From assembly GCA_964457365.1 (NCBI GenBank), contig CAYWFP010000089.1:1-16029 (forward strand): DNA of 16,029 nucleotides. Direction: 5' to 3'. Each line of letters opens with the position of its first letter. The stretch's first letter is position 1. Shown piece by piece: positions 6,500 through 13,634 of the stretch. The DNA comes from CAYWFP01 sp964457365. GTDB lineage: Bacteria > Planctomycetota > SZUA-567. The notes beneath the pieces were generated by a model that was not told the origin of the DNA, ran no database searches, and was given only the letters and a program-made list of their open reading frames with translations. The position numbers and the translations under genes are program-made.

Positions 6500-8014
6500 T
6501 TACTCCGCCTTGTTCCGGAACGGCGTCGCCGGCAGCCCCTCCTTGTTGTAGAGCGTGACCAGCGGGTAGCCGGCCCAGGCGTAGCGCACCGCCGCGGGCG
6601 CGGCGACCTTGTCCGAGGTGACGACCACCTTGGCGTCGTCGATGACGGCCTCGGCGTCGTGGAATTCGCCGTCGGCGCCGGCGAGTTCGAATCCTTTCAA
6701 CTCGCCGTTCTTGGCCACCAGCCCGCCGCCGACGTTGACGAAAGCGATGGCGAAACCGTTTTCGATTTTTTCGAAGCTCTTCGGTACCGGTCCGCCGGCC
6801 ACGACGTCCTTGTCGTCGTAGGCGATCTTGCGCGCCTGCAGGAAGAGGCGTTCGGCGACCTCGCGTTTGCGCGGCGGGTGAATGTCGAACGGCTCGCCCA
6901 GGTCGATGGTCACCGCCAGCCCGGTGTTGGGCACGCTCTGCCAGACGTTGAGCTGCGCCGCGCGGATGTTGACGAAGCCGTGTTCGGCGCTGTCCTCGTG
7001 GAACTTGGCCAGGCTCGCGGCGTTCATGTCGTACTCGTGCTTCTCCTTCTCGTGGCGGATGAAGCCCGGCAGTTGCACGATCAGCACCGGCAGCTTCGGG
7101 TCGTTCCACGCCTTGCGCCAGGACTGGATCAGCCCCTTGAGGCCGTGCTCGTAGATCTCCCCGCCGCCGGCGTTCATCTCGCCCTGATAATAGATCGCCC
7201 CACGCACCGGGAACGGCGCCAGCGGCGCGATGTTGGCGTTGTAGCAGCGCGAGGTCTCGTGCGGATAGCGCTTGCCGCGCAGCTTGACCAGCACCGGATC
7301 GGCCTGGACGAATTCGTCGGCGACCCAGCTTTCCACGCGCAGGATCGCGCCGATGTCGATGGTACCGACGGGCACTTCGCCGCCGAGATATTTGTACAGC
7401 TCGCGCGCGAAGTAGTAACCGATGGCATTCTGGCAGCCGGGGATGTCCTGATTGGTGCGCATGATGGAGTAGCCGGCGTCCTCCCACTTGGGCCGGCCCC
7501 AGAAGGCGCCGAGCGTTTCGTACGGTTCGGCCGCCTCGCGCGTCTTGCGGTGCCCGAGCTGCATGTGGCGGATCAGCGGATACTTCGCGCGGTTGGCCCG
7601 CGCCTCCTTGATCGAGGTCGTCTTCTCCACCGGCCAGATGGCGTTGGACTGCCCGCAGGTGATCCAGACTTCCCCCACGAGCACGTTGGTGAAGGTCAGC
7701 GTCTCGGCCGGGTCTCCGGTGTCGAGCACCATGGTATACCGTCCGCCCGCCGGCAGCGGATCCAGCGTCAGGTTGAACTTGCCGCCCTCGGCCACGGCCT
7801 CTGCCTGCGCCAGCGGGTCCTTGCCATTGCCGTAGACGCTGATCTTGACCTTCGTGCCGTCCTCGGCCCAGCCCCAGACGGGAATCGGCACGTCCCGCTG
7901 CAGTACCATGTTCTCGGAGAAGACCGCCGGCAGCTTCACCGCCGCCCAGGCCGGGGCGCTGCCCATGGCCACGATCGGAACGAGGAAGAAGAACAGCTTG
8001 CAGGTGATGTCCAT
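6500..8014 (-). CDS. Secreted sialate O-acetylesterase-like SGNH hydrolase
   Basis: A 504-residue exported protein of the family of sialate-O-acetylesterases and other carbohydrate acetylesterases, which remove O-acetyl groups from sugars outside the cytoplasm. Residues 1-24 form a signal peptide (Lys, long hydrophobic run, AWA before AVK). An N-terminal beta-rich region, as in the family (LPAVFSENMVLQR, 28-40), leads into the SGNH core: GQSN with nucleophile Ser123 (121-124), YYQGE (275-279) and the C-terminal Asp/His pair in DIHP (Asp377, His379). Two features are unusual. GQSNA replaces the common GQSNM, and the segment normally reading GGTxIEAW is AILRVESW (223-230), lacking the Gly-Gly-Thr. 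Substrate range may therefore differ from true sialate esterases. The ATG at 8014 has ribosome site ACGGAGG six bases upstream and a strong promoter. Confidence 0.88.
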   Translation of the reverse strand: MDITCKLFFFLVPIVAMGSAPAWAAVKLPAVFSENMVLQRDVPIPVWGWAEDGTKVKISVYGNGKDPLAQAEAVAEGGKFNLTLDPLPAGGRYTMVLDTGDPAETLTFTNVLVGEVWITCGQSNAIWPVEKTTSIKEARANRAKYPLIRHMQLGHRKTREAAEPYETLGAFWGRPKWEDAGYSIMRTNQDIPGCQNAIGYYFARELYKYLGGEVPVGTIDIGAILRVESWVADEFVQADPVLVKLRGKRYPHETSRCYNANIAPLAPFPVRGAIYYQGEMNAGGGEIYEHGLKGLIQSWRKAWNDPKLPVLIVQLPGFIRHEKEKHEYDMNAASLAKFHEDSAEHGFVNIRAAQLNVWQSVPNTGLAVTIDLGEPFDIHPPRKREVAERLFLQARKIAYDDKDVVAGGPVPKSFEKIENGFAIAFVNVGGGLVAKNGELKGFELAGADGEFHDAEAVIDDAKVVVTSDKVAAPAAVRYAWAGYPLVTLYNKEGLPATPFRNKAE

Positions 8015-8042
8015 GTCGGGCCTCCGTGAGAGCGATATGCGC

Positions 8043-8072
8043 AGAATAGCCGCTGGAAGCGGTGCCTGTCAA
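8043..8072 (-). promoter_or_regulatory. Promoter of the SGNH esterase-like gene (minus)
   Basis: Minus strand perfect TTGACA (8072-8067) and TATTCT (8048-8043) with an 18-base spacer; the leader is about 25 bases. It is divergent from the plus-strand promoter at 8101-8129, with only 28 bases between the two -35 boxes, so they may share regulation. Confidence 0.6.
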
Positions 8073-8100
8073 TCGTCCTCTCCTGCGGAAAACGCCCCTC

Positions 8101-8129
8101 TTGACGAGCGCGGGGACAACCGCTATCTT
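8101..8129 (+). promoter_or_regulatory. Promoter of the HprK/PEPCK-like plus permease-EIIA pair (plus)
   Basis: TTGACG (8101-8106), a 17-base spacer and TATCTT (8124-8129). The predicted leader of about 88 bases precedes the ATG at 8224. Confidence 0.55.
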
Positions 8130-8223
8130 CGCGAAGGCCGAAAACCGGGCCTCTGTAACGTGTGCAACCGCCTGCGGGCGATGCTCATTTTTTATGTCTT
8201 CGCTGTTCTCCTGGAGATGGGTC

Positions 8224-10005
8224 ATGGACGAGAAGGTCTTCGCGGTCGTCGAATCCCAGGCCATCCTGCACGTGCGCGAACACATCTGCACCTCGGTGCG
8301 GGACCTGCTGCAGAGCGCGGTATTCGTCGACATCGTGACGCGGTATTACCGGCGCCTTTTGCAGCGCGAGTCGCCACTCTTGATTCCGTTCCGCAAGCTG
8401 CCCGAGGAGCCGATCGGCCCCGAGAAGACGGTGGACCTGCTGCGGGTGCTGAGCGGGCTGCCTATCGAGCAGGTCGCCGGCATGCTGCCCTGGGCGGCGC
8501 ACTTCACGGAGCGGGGAAACCGCCGGCGGTTGCACGAGTTCGTCGAGGGGCTGTACGATTTCTGGCGCAATTTCGACCGGTACATGATCCTCCACTCCGA
8601 ACCCGGGCCCAGCAGCTTCGACCAGCGCCCCTACCGCGCTTTCAACGCGACGTTGGAGAACCTGACGCACATCGTGCGCGCGCTGTACCGCGACATCTGC
8701 GAGAACGTCACCGGCGATCGGCCGCGCGTCTACCGCCAAGTTGCCGCCGGCTGCGACGCGGGAGTGATCGCCGTGCCGCGGAACGTCGACATGCCGGGGC
8801 CATTGCAGGAGGTGCTCGGCGCGATCCCCTTCGTGCGGCAGATCATGATCGACCCGCCGCTTCTGATCGACCCGCCGATGAACCGGCGGACCGGACGGTT
8901 CGAGAAGATCGGGGAGAATCCGCTCGCGGGGCTCGAACTCGAAACGAACGAGTATCTCTGTTACCCGGTGCTCGTGGGGCCGCTGACGATCTTCGTCTAC
9001 GTGCACCAGCTCTTCGCGGGGCTGGGCTGCTCGCTGGCTAACCTCTTCGAACTCGCCGACGACGAAACGCTGGGCAAGGGGCCCGACGCGGTCTACCTCT
9101 TCGGCGCGCCGCCGCCGGCGCTGGAGAAGTACGGGGAGTTGCCGACGGTCTTCCGCGATACCGGCGAACTGCTGGTCGCGGCCGTGCCGGCCGAGCCGCG
9201 TTTCGGCTATTTCGGCTACCTCAAGAAGATGATCCTGACGCTGCACAACGTCATCATGATGCAGCGCGGCCGCATGCCGTTCCACGGCGCGATGGTGCGC
9301 GTGCTCCTCAAGGGCGACCGCAGCGCGACCTTCCTCATCATCGGCGACACCGCCGCGGGCAAGTCCGAGTCGCTCGAGGCGCTGCGGCTGACGAGCGGCG
9401 AGGGACTCGAGGAGATGCGCATCATCGCCGACGACATGGGTTCCATCGGCATCGACGAGAACGGACGCCTCCTGGGCTACGGCACCGAGATCGGCGCCTT
9501 CGTCCGCCTGGACGACCTGCAGCAGGGTTACGCCTTCGAGCAGATCGACCGCGCCATCTTCATGAGCCCGCAGAAGGTGAACGCGCGCGTGGTGCTGCCG
9601 GTGACCACGCTCGCCGATGTGCTCGCGGGGCAGCCGCTGGACTACATCCTCTACGCCAACAATTACGAGCAGGTCGACGAGGACCACCCCGTCGTCCAGC
9701 GTTTCGCCTCCGCCGGGGAGGCCTTGGCGACCTTCCGCGAGGGTGCGGCCATGGCCAAGGGCACCACCACCGCCTCGGGGCTGGTGCACAGTTACTTCGC
9801 CAACATCTTCGGGCCGCCGCAGTATCGCGAGCTGCACGAGCCGCTGGCGCGGAAGACCTTCGAGGCGGCCTTCGCCGGCGGGACTTTCGTCGGGCAGCTT
9901 CGCACGCGGCTCGGGGTCGAGGGCTTCTCCACCGAAGGGCCGCAGGCGGCGGCCCGGGCGTTGCTGGAACTGGTCGATGCCGGGGGCGTGCCGGAGAGGC
10001 AGTAG
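8224..10005 (+). CDS. HprK/PEP-carboxykinase-fold P-loop protein (PEPCK-like)
   Basis: A 593-residue protein with a large N-terminal region (1-340) and a C-terminal domain of the HPr kinase/PEP carboxykinase fold. That domain shows PFHGA (352-356, matching the catalytic/metal His of HprK and PEPCK), P-loop GDTAAGKS (374-381) followed by ESLEAL as in HprK, and kinase-2 motif IADD (401-404). It then has PEPCK-like NARVVLPV (453-460), AKGTTTASG (511-519) and FANIFGPP (525-532). Similar proteins, often labelled PEP carboxykinase, occur in anaerobes such as Clostridia (from memory). It is not a normal PckA: the N-terminal oxaloacetate-binding half is replaced by unrelated sequence including CYPVLVGPLTIFVYVHQLF (246-264). 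True carboxykinase activity is doubtful; an ATP-dependent kinase or sensor role is possible. The ATG at 8224 with GGAG at 8213-8216 is preferred to an in-frame ATG at 8194, which lacks a ribosome site. It is followed 60 bases later by a permease-EIIA gene. Confidence 0.8.
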   Translation: MDEKVFAVVESQAILHVREHICTSVRDLLQSAVFVDIVTRYYRRLLQRESPLLIPFRKLPEEPIGPEKTVDLLRVLSGLPIEQVAGMLPWAAHFTERGNRRRLHEFVEGLYDFWRNFDRYMILHSEPGPSSFDQRPYRAFNATLENLTHIVRALYRDICENVTGDRPRVYRQVAAGCDAGVIAVPRNVDMPGPLQEVLGAIPFVRQIMIDPPLLIDPPMNRRTGRFEKIGENPLAGLELETNEYLCYPVLVGPLTIFVYVHQLFAGLGCSLANLFELADDETLGKGPDAVYLFGAPPPALEKYGELPTVFRDTGELLVAAVPAEPRFGYFGYLKKMILTLHNVIMMQRGRMPFHGAMVRVLLKGDRSATFLIIGDTAAGKSESLEALRLTSGEGLEEMRIIADDMGSIGIDENGRLLGYGTEIGAFVRLDDLQQGYAFEQIDRAIFMSPQKVNARVVLPVTTLADVLAGQPLDYILYANNYEQVDEDHPVVQRFASAGEALATFREGAAMAKGTTTASGLVHSYFANIFGPPQYRELHEPLARKTFEAAFAGGTFVGQLRTRLGVEGFSTEGPQAAARALLELVDAGGVPERQ

Positions 10006-10065
10006 CCTGCGCGACGACGGTTCGCAAAGCGCGTTCGGCCCCGATGAGCCGAGAACGGAGAATCG

Positions 10066-11931
10066 ATGCCCGGGATCCATGCGCCGTTGGAACGCTCCAT
10101 GGGCGTGCGCGACGTCTTCGCCGTCGCCGCCGGGGCGATGATCAGCTCCGGCCTCTTCGTTCTGCCCGGCCTGGCGTTCGACCGTACCGGCGCGAGCATG
10201 ATCCTCGCCTACGCTGCCGCCGGCGTTCTGATCGCGCCGACGATGCTCGCGCAGGTCGAACTCTCCACCGCCATGCCCCGCAGCGCCAGCAGCTACTTCG
10301 TCGTCGAGCGCAGTCTCGGCGCCTACATGGGCACCGTCGCGGGCCTGATCAACTGGTTCGCCATCAGTCTCAAGGCCACCTTCGCCCTGGTGGGGCTGGG
10401 GACGATGGCGCTCTACCTCTCGCCCGGGGGCGGGACGTGGCTGGTCAAGCTCGTCGCCGTCTCCGCCGCCGCGGCGTTCACCTTGCTGAACCTGGTCAGC
10501 GCCCGCCACGCGGGGCGGTTGCAGGGGGTTCTCGTGACCGGGTTGGTCGTGGTGCTCGGCCTCTACATCGCCTTCGGGGTCAAGGATCTGGAGGCGGCGC
10601 GGTTCGGACCGTTCTTCGGTGGCGGCTTCAAGGACTTCATGGCCGTCACCGGCATGGTCTTCATCAGCTTCGGCGGATTGAACAAGGCCGTCGACATCGC
10701 CGAGGAGGTCGACCGTCCGGGGCGCAACCTGCCGCTGGGGATGTTCCTGGCCTTCGGCGTGGTGATGCTGCTGTACCTGGGCGTCACCTTCGTCACCGTC
10801 GGCATCATGGACGGCGAGGTGCTGCGCCGGTCGCTCAGGCCGGTGACCCAGGGGGCGGAGATGGCCATGGGCGTCTGGGGCCTGGTGGTGATGGGCGCGG
10901 CGGCGCTGATGGCCTACGCCAGCACCGGCAACGCCGGCATTCTTGCCGCTTCGCGCTCGCCGATGGCGATGAGCCGCGACGGTTTGCTGCCGGCGGTCTT
11001 CTCGCGTACCAACCGGCGCTTCGGCACGCCGCACGTGGCGGTGCTGATCACCGGCGGGGCGATGATCCTGATGATGGCGCTCCTGTCACTGGAGAACCTG
11101 GTCAAGACCGCCTCAACGATGCTGTTGATTTCGCTGGGCCTGATCAACCTCTCGGTGATCGTCATGCGCCACAGCGGCATCGAGAGCTACCGGCCGACCT
11201 TTCGCATGCCGCTCTGCCCGTGGCTGCCGCTGGCGTGCGTGGTCGCCTACGCCTTTCTCATCGCCGAGATGGGAATGATCCCGCTGCTGTCCACCGCGGG
11301 CTTCCTGGCCGCGGCGAGCATCTGGTACGTCGCCTACGTCCAGCGCAAGATCGACCGCGTCGCGGCGGTGGCGTACCTGGTCAAGTCGATCCTCTCGCAG
11401 CACATCCGCCGCACCGGCCTCGAGGACGAACTGGTCCATATCAGCATGGAACGCGACGAGGTGGAGATGGACCGCTTCGACAAGCTCGTGCGCGACGCGC
11501 CGATCCTGGACATCAAGGAGAAGGTGAGTGCCGAAGATCTCTTCCAGGCCGTGGGCGAGGTGTTGAACGAACGGCTGAAGCTGCCGGCGGAGCGGATCCG
11601 GCAACTGCTGCTGGCGCGCGAGGGCGAGTTCAGCACCGTCATCCAGCCCGGGCTGGCGATTCCGCACGTCGTCGTGGACGGCAAGAGCGTCTTCGAACTG
11701 GTCCTGGTGCGCTGCCGCGAGGGCGCGGTCTTCTCGGAGTTGCATCCGCCGGTGACCACCGCCTTCGTCCTCCTCGGCTCGGCCGACGAGCGGACGTATC
11801 ACCTGCGCGCGCTGGTGGCCATCGCCCACGTGGTCCAGGAGCCGGAGTTCCGCCAGCGCTGGCGCGAAGCGGCCAATGCCGAACAGCTCCGCGATATCGT
11901 GCTTCTCTCCAGCCGCGAGCGAAACAATTAG
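10066..11931 (+). CDS. APC-superfamily permease fused to a PTS EIIA (fructose/nitrogen type) domain
   Basis: A 621-residue inner-membrane protein. Residues about 12-425 are an amino acid-polyamine-organocation permease with roughly 12 hydrophobic segments, including the first-helix signature AAGAMISSGLFVLPG (21-35) and the loop ISFGGLNKAVDIAEEVDRPG (200-219) typical of the family. A charged linker (430-485) leads to a PTS EIIA type-2 domain (about 487-615) in which GLAIPHVVV (529-537) places the phosphorylatable histidine at His534. In known PTS chemistry that His accepts phosphate from HPr or NPr, so transport is probably gated by phosphorylation. The ATG at 10066 follows CGGAG (10056-10060). 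It shares a transcript with the preceding HprK/PEPCK-like gene (60-base gap). The substrate is likely an amino acid or amine but not identifiable. Its stop overlaps the convergent DMT gene by 4 bases. Confidence 0.92.
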   Translation: MPGIHAPLERSMGVRDVFAVAAGAMISSGLFVLPGLAFDRTGASMILAYAAAGVLIAPTMLAQVELSTAMPRSASSYFVVERSLGAYMGTVAGLINWFAISLKATFALVGLGTMALYLSPGGGTWLVKLVAVSAAAAFTLLNLVSARHAGRLQGVLVTGLVVVLGLYIAFGVKDLEAARFGPFFGGGFKDFMAVTGMVFISFGGLNKAVDIAEEVDRPGRNLPLGMFLAFGVVMLLYLGVTFVTVGIMDGEVLRRSLRPVTQGAEMAMGVWGLVVMGAAALMAYASTGNAGILAASRSPMAMSRDGLLPAVFSRTNRRFGTPHVAVLITGGAMILMMALLSLENLVKTASTMLLISLGLINLSVIVMRHSGIESYRPTFRMPLCPWLPLACVVAYAFLIAEMGMIPLLSTAGFLAAASIWYVAYVQRKIDRVAAVAYLVKSILSQHIRRTGLEDELVHISMERDEVEMDRFDKLVRDAPILDIKEKVSAEDLFQAVGEVLNERLKLPAERIRQLLLAREGEFSTVIQPGLAIPHVVVDGKSVFELVLVRCREGAVFSELHPPVTTAFVLLGSADERTYHLRALVAIAHVVQEPEFRQRWREAANAEQLRDIVLLSSRERNN

Positions 11932-12824
11932 ACCAGCACCAGCAGGATCGCGGCGGTGACCAGGGCCGCGCCGAGGACGCGTGCGCAGATCACCTTGCGC
12001 TGGCGCGCCTTGAGCTCCAGGTTCTCGAACCAGTGCCCCACCAGCCAGACCAGCGCGATCCCCCAGAGTCCGCGGCTGCAGTAGACCACGTTGGCGCCTG
12101 CCGCGTCGCCGTAGACGCCGATGGAGCGGATCAGCACCACCGACTGCAGGCCCATGAAGAAGGCGCCGACCAGGAGGCTGACCCAGGCGATGCGCGGCAG
12201 TCCGCGCCAGCGCCCGCCGCCGCGCGTGACGAAGGTGAAGGAGAGCAGCGCCGCGACGATCATCGCCGGCGGCACGAGGCGGCCGAAACCGACGATCGGG
12301 CTCCAGTGCTGGTTCATGCTGTCGAAGGCGGCGAAGTGGGTCGCGGCGAGGAAGGCGAAGAGCATGCCCAGCAGGTTGCGACGGACGTCGTGCGGCTTGT
12401 CGGTCACCTGCAGGCAGGCGATTCCGAGCGCGGCCAGCACCCCGCCGATCCAGGTGGAGAGCCCCACCGGCGCGCCGATAACGAAGGCGACCATGAAGGC
12501 CACCATGATCACCTTGACGCCCAGGACCGGGGTGACGCAGGATATCTCGCCGCGGGAGACCGCCAGCACCGTGAATATCTGCCCGAGAATGAAGAAGACT
12601 GCCATGACCGCCACCGGCCACCACGGAGTTGGAAGCGACGGAAAGCTCGCCCAGTCGTAAAAGACCAGAAAGAACACGGCGATGAACCAGTTACTGACGA
12701 AGATGGTGCGCGCGCTGCCGACACCGCGGTTGCTGGCCGTCTTGAGCGCGATGGCCGCGACGGCGTAGAGCATCGCCGCCAACAGCGGGAAGAGGAGGTA
12801 GGCTTTTTCCTGGAGCAGCGGCAT
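11928..12824 (-). CDS. DMT-superfamily (EamA-like) transporter
   Basis: A 298-residue membrane protein with about ten hydrophobic helices in two repeated halves, the layout of EamA/DMT metabolite transporters. Pro/Gly-rich helices such as PVLGVKVIMVAFMVAFVIG (98-116) and GGVLAALGIACLQVTDKP (127-144) fit the first EamA repeat, and the C-terminal half repeats the pattern, ending in GAALVTAAILLVLV. The substrate is unknown; members move drugs, amino acids or nucleotide sugars. The ATG at 12824 lacks a strong ribosome site (only GGAA upstream). It follows the zinc-ribbon gene by 88 bases on the same strand and is probably co-transcribed. The 3' end overlaps the convergent permease-EIIA gene with no room for a terminator, so antisense read-through is likely. 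Confidence 0.88.
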   Translation of the reverse strand: MPLLQEKAYLLFPLLAAMLYAVAAIALKTASNRGVGSARTIFVSNWFIAVFFLVFYDWASFPSLPTPWWPVAVMAVFFILGQIFTVLAVSRGEISCVTPVLGVKVIMVAFMVAFVIGAPVGLSTWIGGVLAALGIACLQVTDKPHDVRRNLLGMLFAFLAATHFAAFDSMNQHWSPIVGFGRLVPPAMIVAALLSFTFVTRGGGRWRGLPRIAWVSLLVGAFFMGLQSVVLIRSIGVYGDAAGANVVYCSRGLWGIALVWLVGHWFENLELKARQRKVICARVLGAALVTAAILLVLV

Positions 12825-12912
12825 GGCGTTTCCGGTCCGGGGCCGGTCAGGCGAAAAAAGGCGTAATGATTTCCATGGGTACCGGCGGGGTCAAGGCGAT
12901 TCGAATCAGCGG

Positions 12913-13422
12913 TTATCCCTCGTCTTGCAGACAGGCTTTCAACTGCGTGGCGATGCGGCGCGCGTCCTCCTGGCGGAAACCTTTCTCGACCAGGTCTTCC
13001 GAGGCGCCGCCGAAGGTCTCGACGAGCAGCGCCGCCCAGATGATGCCCTGGGTATAGCGGACCGAGGCGACGCGGCAGAGCTGGATCTCCTGCTCGTGCA
13101 CACGCAGTCCCAGCAAACTCCATTTGGTCATCGAGATCCGCCCGCCGTGGATGCGGATCACCGGCGGGAAGAACAGCCCGGTGACGTTGCCGCCGGCGCA
13201 GAAGGCGCCCAGGTGCGTCACCTCGACTTCGATGTCCAGCGCTTCAAGTTCCCGTCGGTCCGGGTTCGGGATCTTCTGGCCGCAATGCGGGCAGCAAGCG
13301 GCCCGTATCGAGGCCGGTTCGTCGCATTTGGGACAGAACAAGAAGTCGACCGCGCGGCGGCCGCACGCGGCGCAGTACTTGCATTCGGCCGCGAGGGCGG
13401 TGCCACAATGAGGGCACGACAT
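12913..13422 (-). CDS. Double zinc-ribbon protein with a PH-like C-terminal domain
   Basis: A 169-residue protein. The N-terminus carries two treble CxxC-type ribbons: Cys3/Cys6 with Cys17/Cys20 (Cys14 extra), and Cys30/Cys33 with Cys44/Cys47, each likely binding one zinc. From about residue 60, alternating beta-rich sequence (FFPPVIRIHGGRISMTKWSL, 84-103) resembles a small bacterial PH-like domain. It ends in an amphipathic helix with ARRIATQLKACL (154-165), the usual closing helix of such domains. There is no signal or membrane segment, so it is probably cytosolic and involved in protein-protein contacts; no specific function is known. The ATG at 13422 has GGAGG seven bases upstream. It heads a likely two-gene unit with the DMT transporter. 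Confidence 0.75.
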   Translation of the reverse strand: MSCPHCGTALAAECKYCAACGRRAVDFLFCPKCDEPASIRAACCPHCGQKIPNPDRRELEALDIEVEVTHLGAFCAGGNVTGLFFPPVIRIHGGRISMTKWSLLGLRVHEQEIQLCRVASVRYTQGIIWAALLVETFGGASEDLVEKGFRQEDARRIATQLKACLQDEG

Positions 13423-13467
13423 CGGTTGTCCTCCGCCAGACCGGCCGTGGTGGCGCTGGCGGTGGCG

Positions 13468-13495
13468 AGCATACGGCCCGCGTGGCGGCGGTCAA
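13468..13495 (-). promoter_or_regulatory. Candidate promoter for the zinc-ribbon/DMT pair
   Basis: Minus strand TTGACC (13495-13490) and TATGCT (13473-13468) separated by 16 bases; the leader is about 40 bases to the ATG at 13422. Confidence 0.45.
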
Positions 13496-13497
13496 AC

Positions 13498-13540
13498 AAA
13501 AAAGCCCGAGCCGACGACTTGCGGAGCGCCGTCAGCGGCA
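13498..13540 (-). terminator. Possible terminator downstream of the 566-residue protein gene
   Basis: Minus strand imperfect hairpin (GCC..GACG pairing with CGTC-GGC, 3-base bulge) followed by TCGGGC and a run of six T (13503-13498). The stem is weak but the T-run is clear. It lies about 95 bases past the stop at 13635 and just ahead of the zinc-ribbon promoter. Confidence 0.4.
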
Positions 13541-13571
13541 TGCCCGCGAGGGTGTTGCCCGAACACGCCCG

Positions 13572-13598
13572 GCGCGTTTGAACGCCTCGGAAACGCGC
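13572..13598. repeat. 8-bp inverted repeat in the intergenic region
   Basis: GCGCGTTT (13572-13579) and AAACGCGC (13591-13598) form a perfect 8-bp inverted repeat with an 11-base loop, followed on the minus strand by a smaller GTGTT/AACAC hairpin (13552-13566). They lie between the 566-residue gene stop and the T-run. They may be transcript-end structures; no T-run directly follows either. Confidence 0.4.
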
Positions 13599-13634
13599 GG
13601 CCGACATGCTCTGGGCGGGCGCATCGCTCGCCGT

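Noticed and set aside
4589..8029. 1146-residue plus-strand open frame opposite the ubiB-like and esterase genes
   Set aside because: Antisense shadow of two well-supported minus-strand genes; no recognisable domain and biased composition.
4440..8333. 1297-residue minus-strand open frame
   Set aside because: Off-frame shadow of the ubiB-like and esterase genes that spans both and their intergenic gap.
8185..11034. 949-residue open frame on the minus strand opposite the PEPCK-like and permease genes
   Set aside because: Low-complexity Arg/Gly/His/Asp-rich translation typical of a GC-driven antisense frame; the plus-strand proteins have clear domain motifs.
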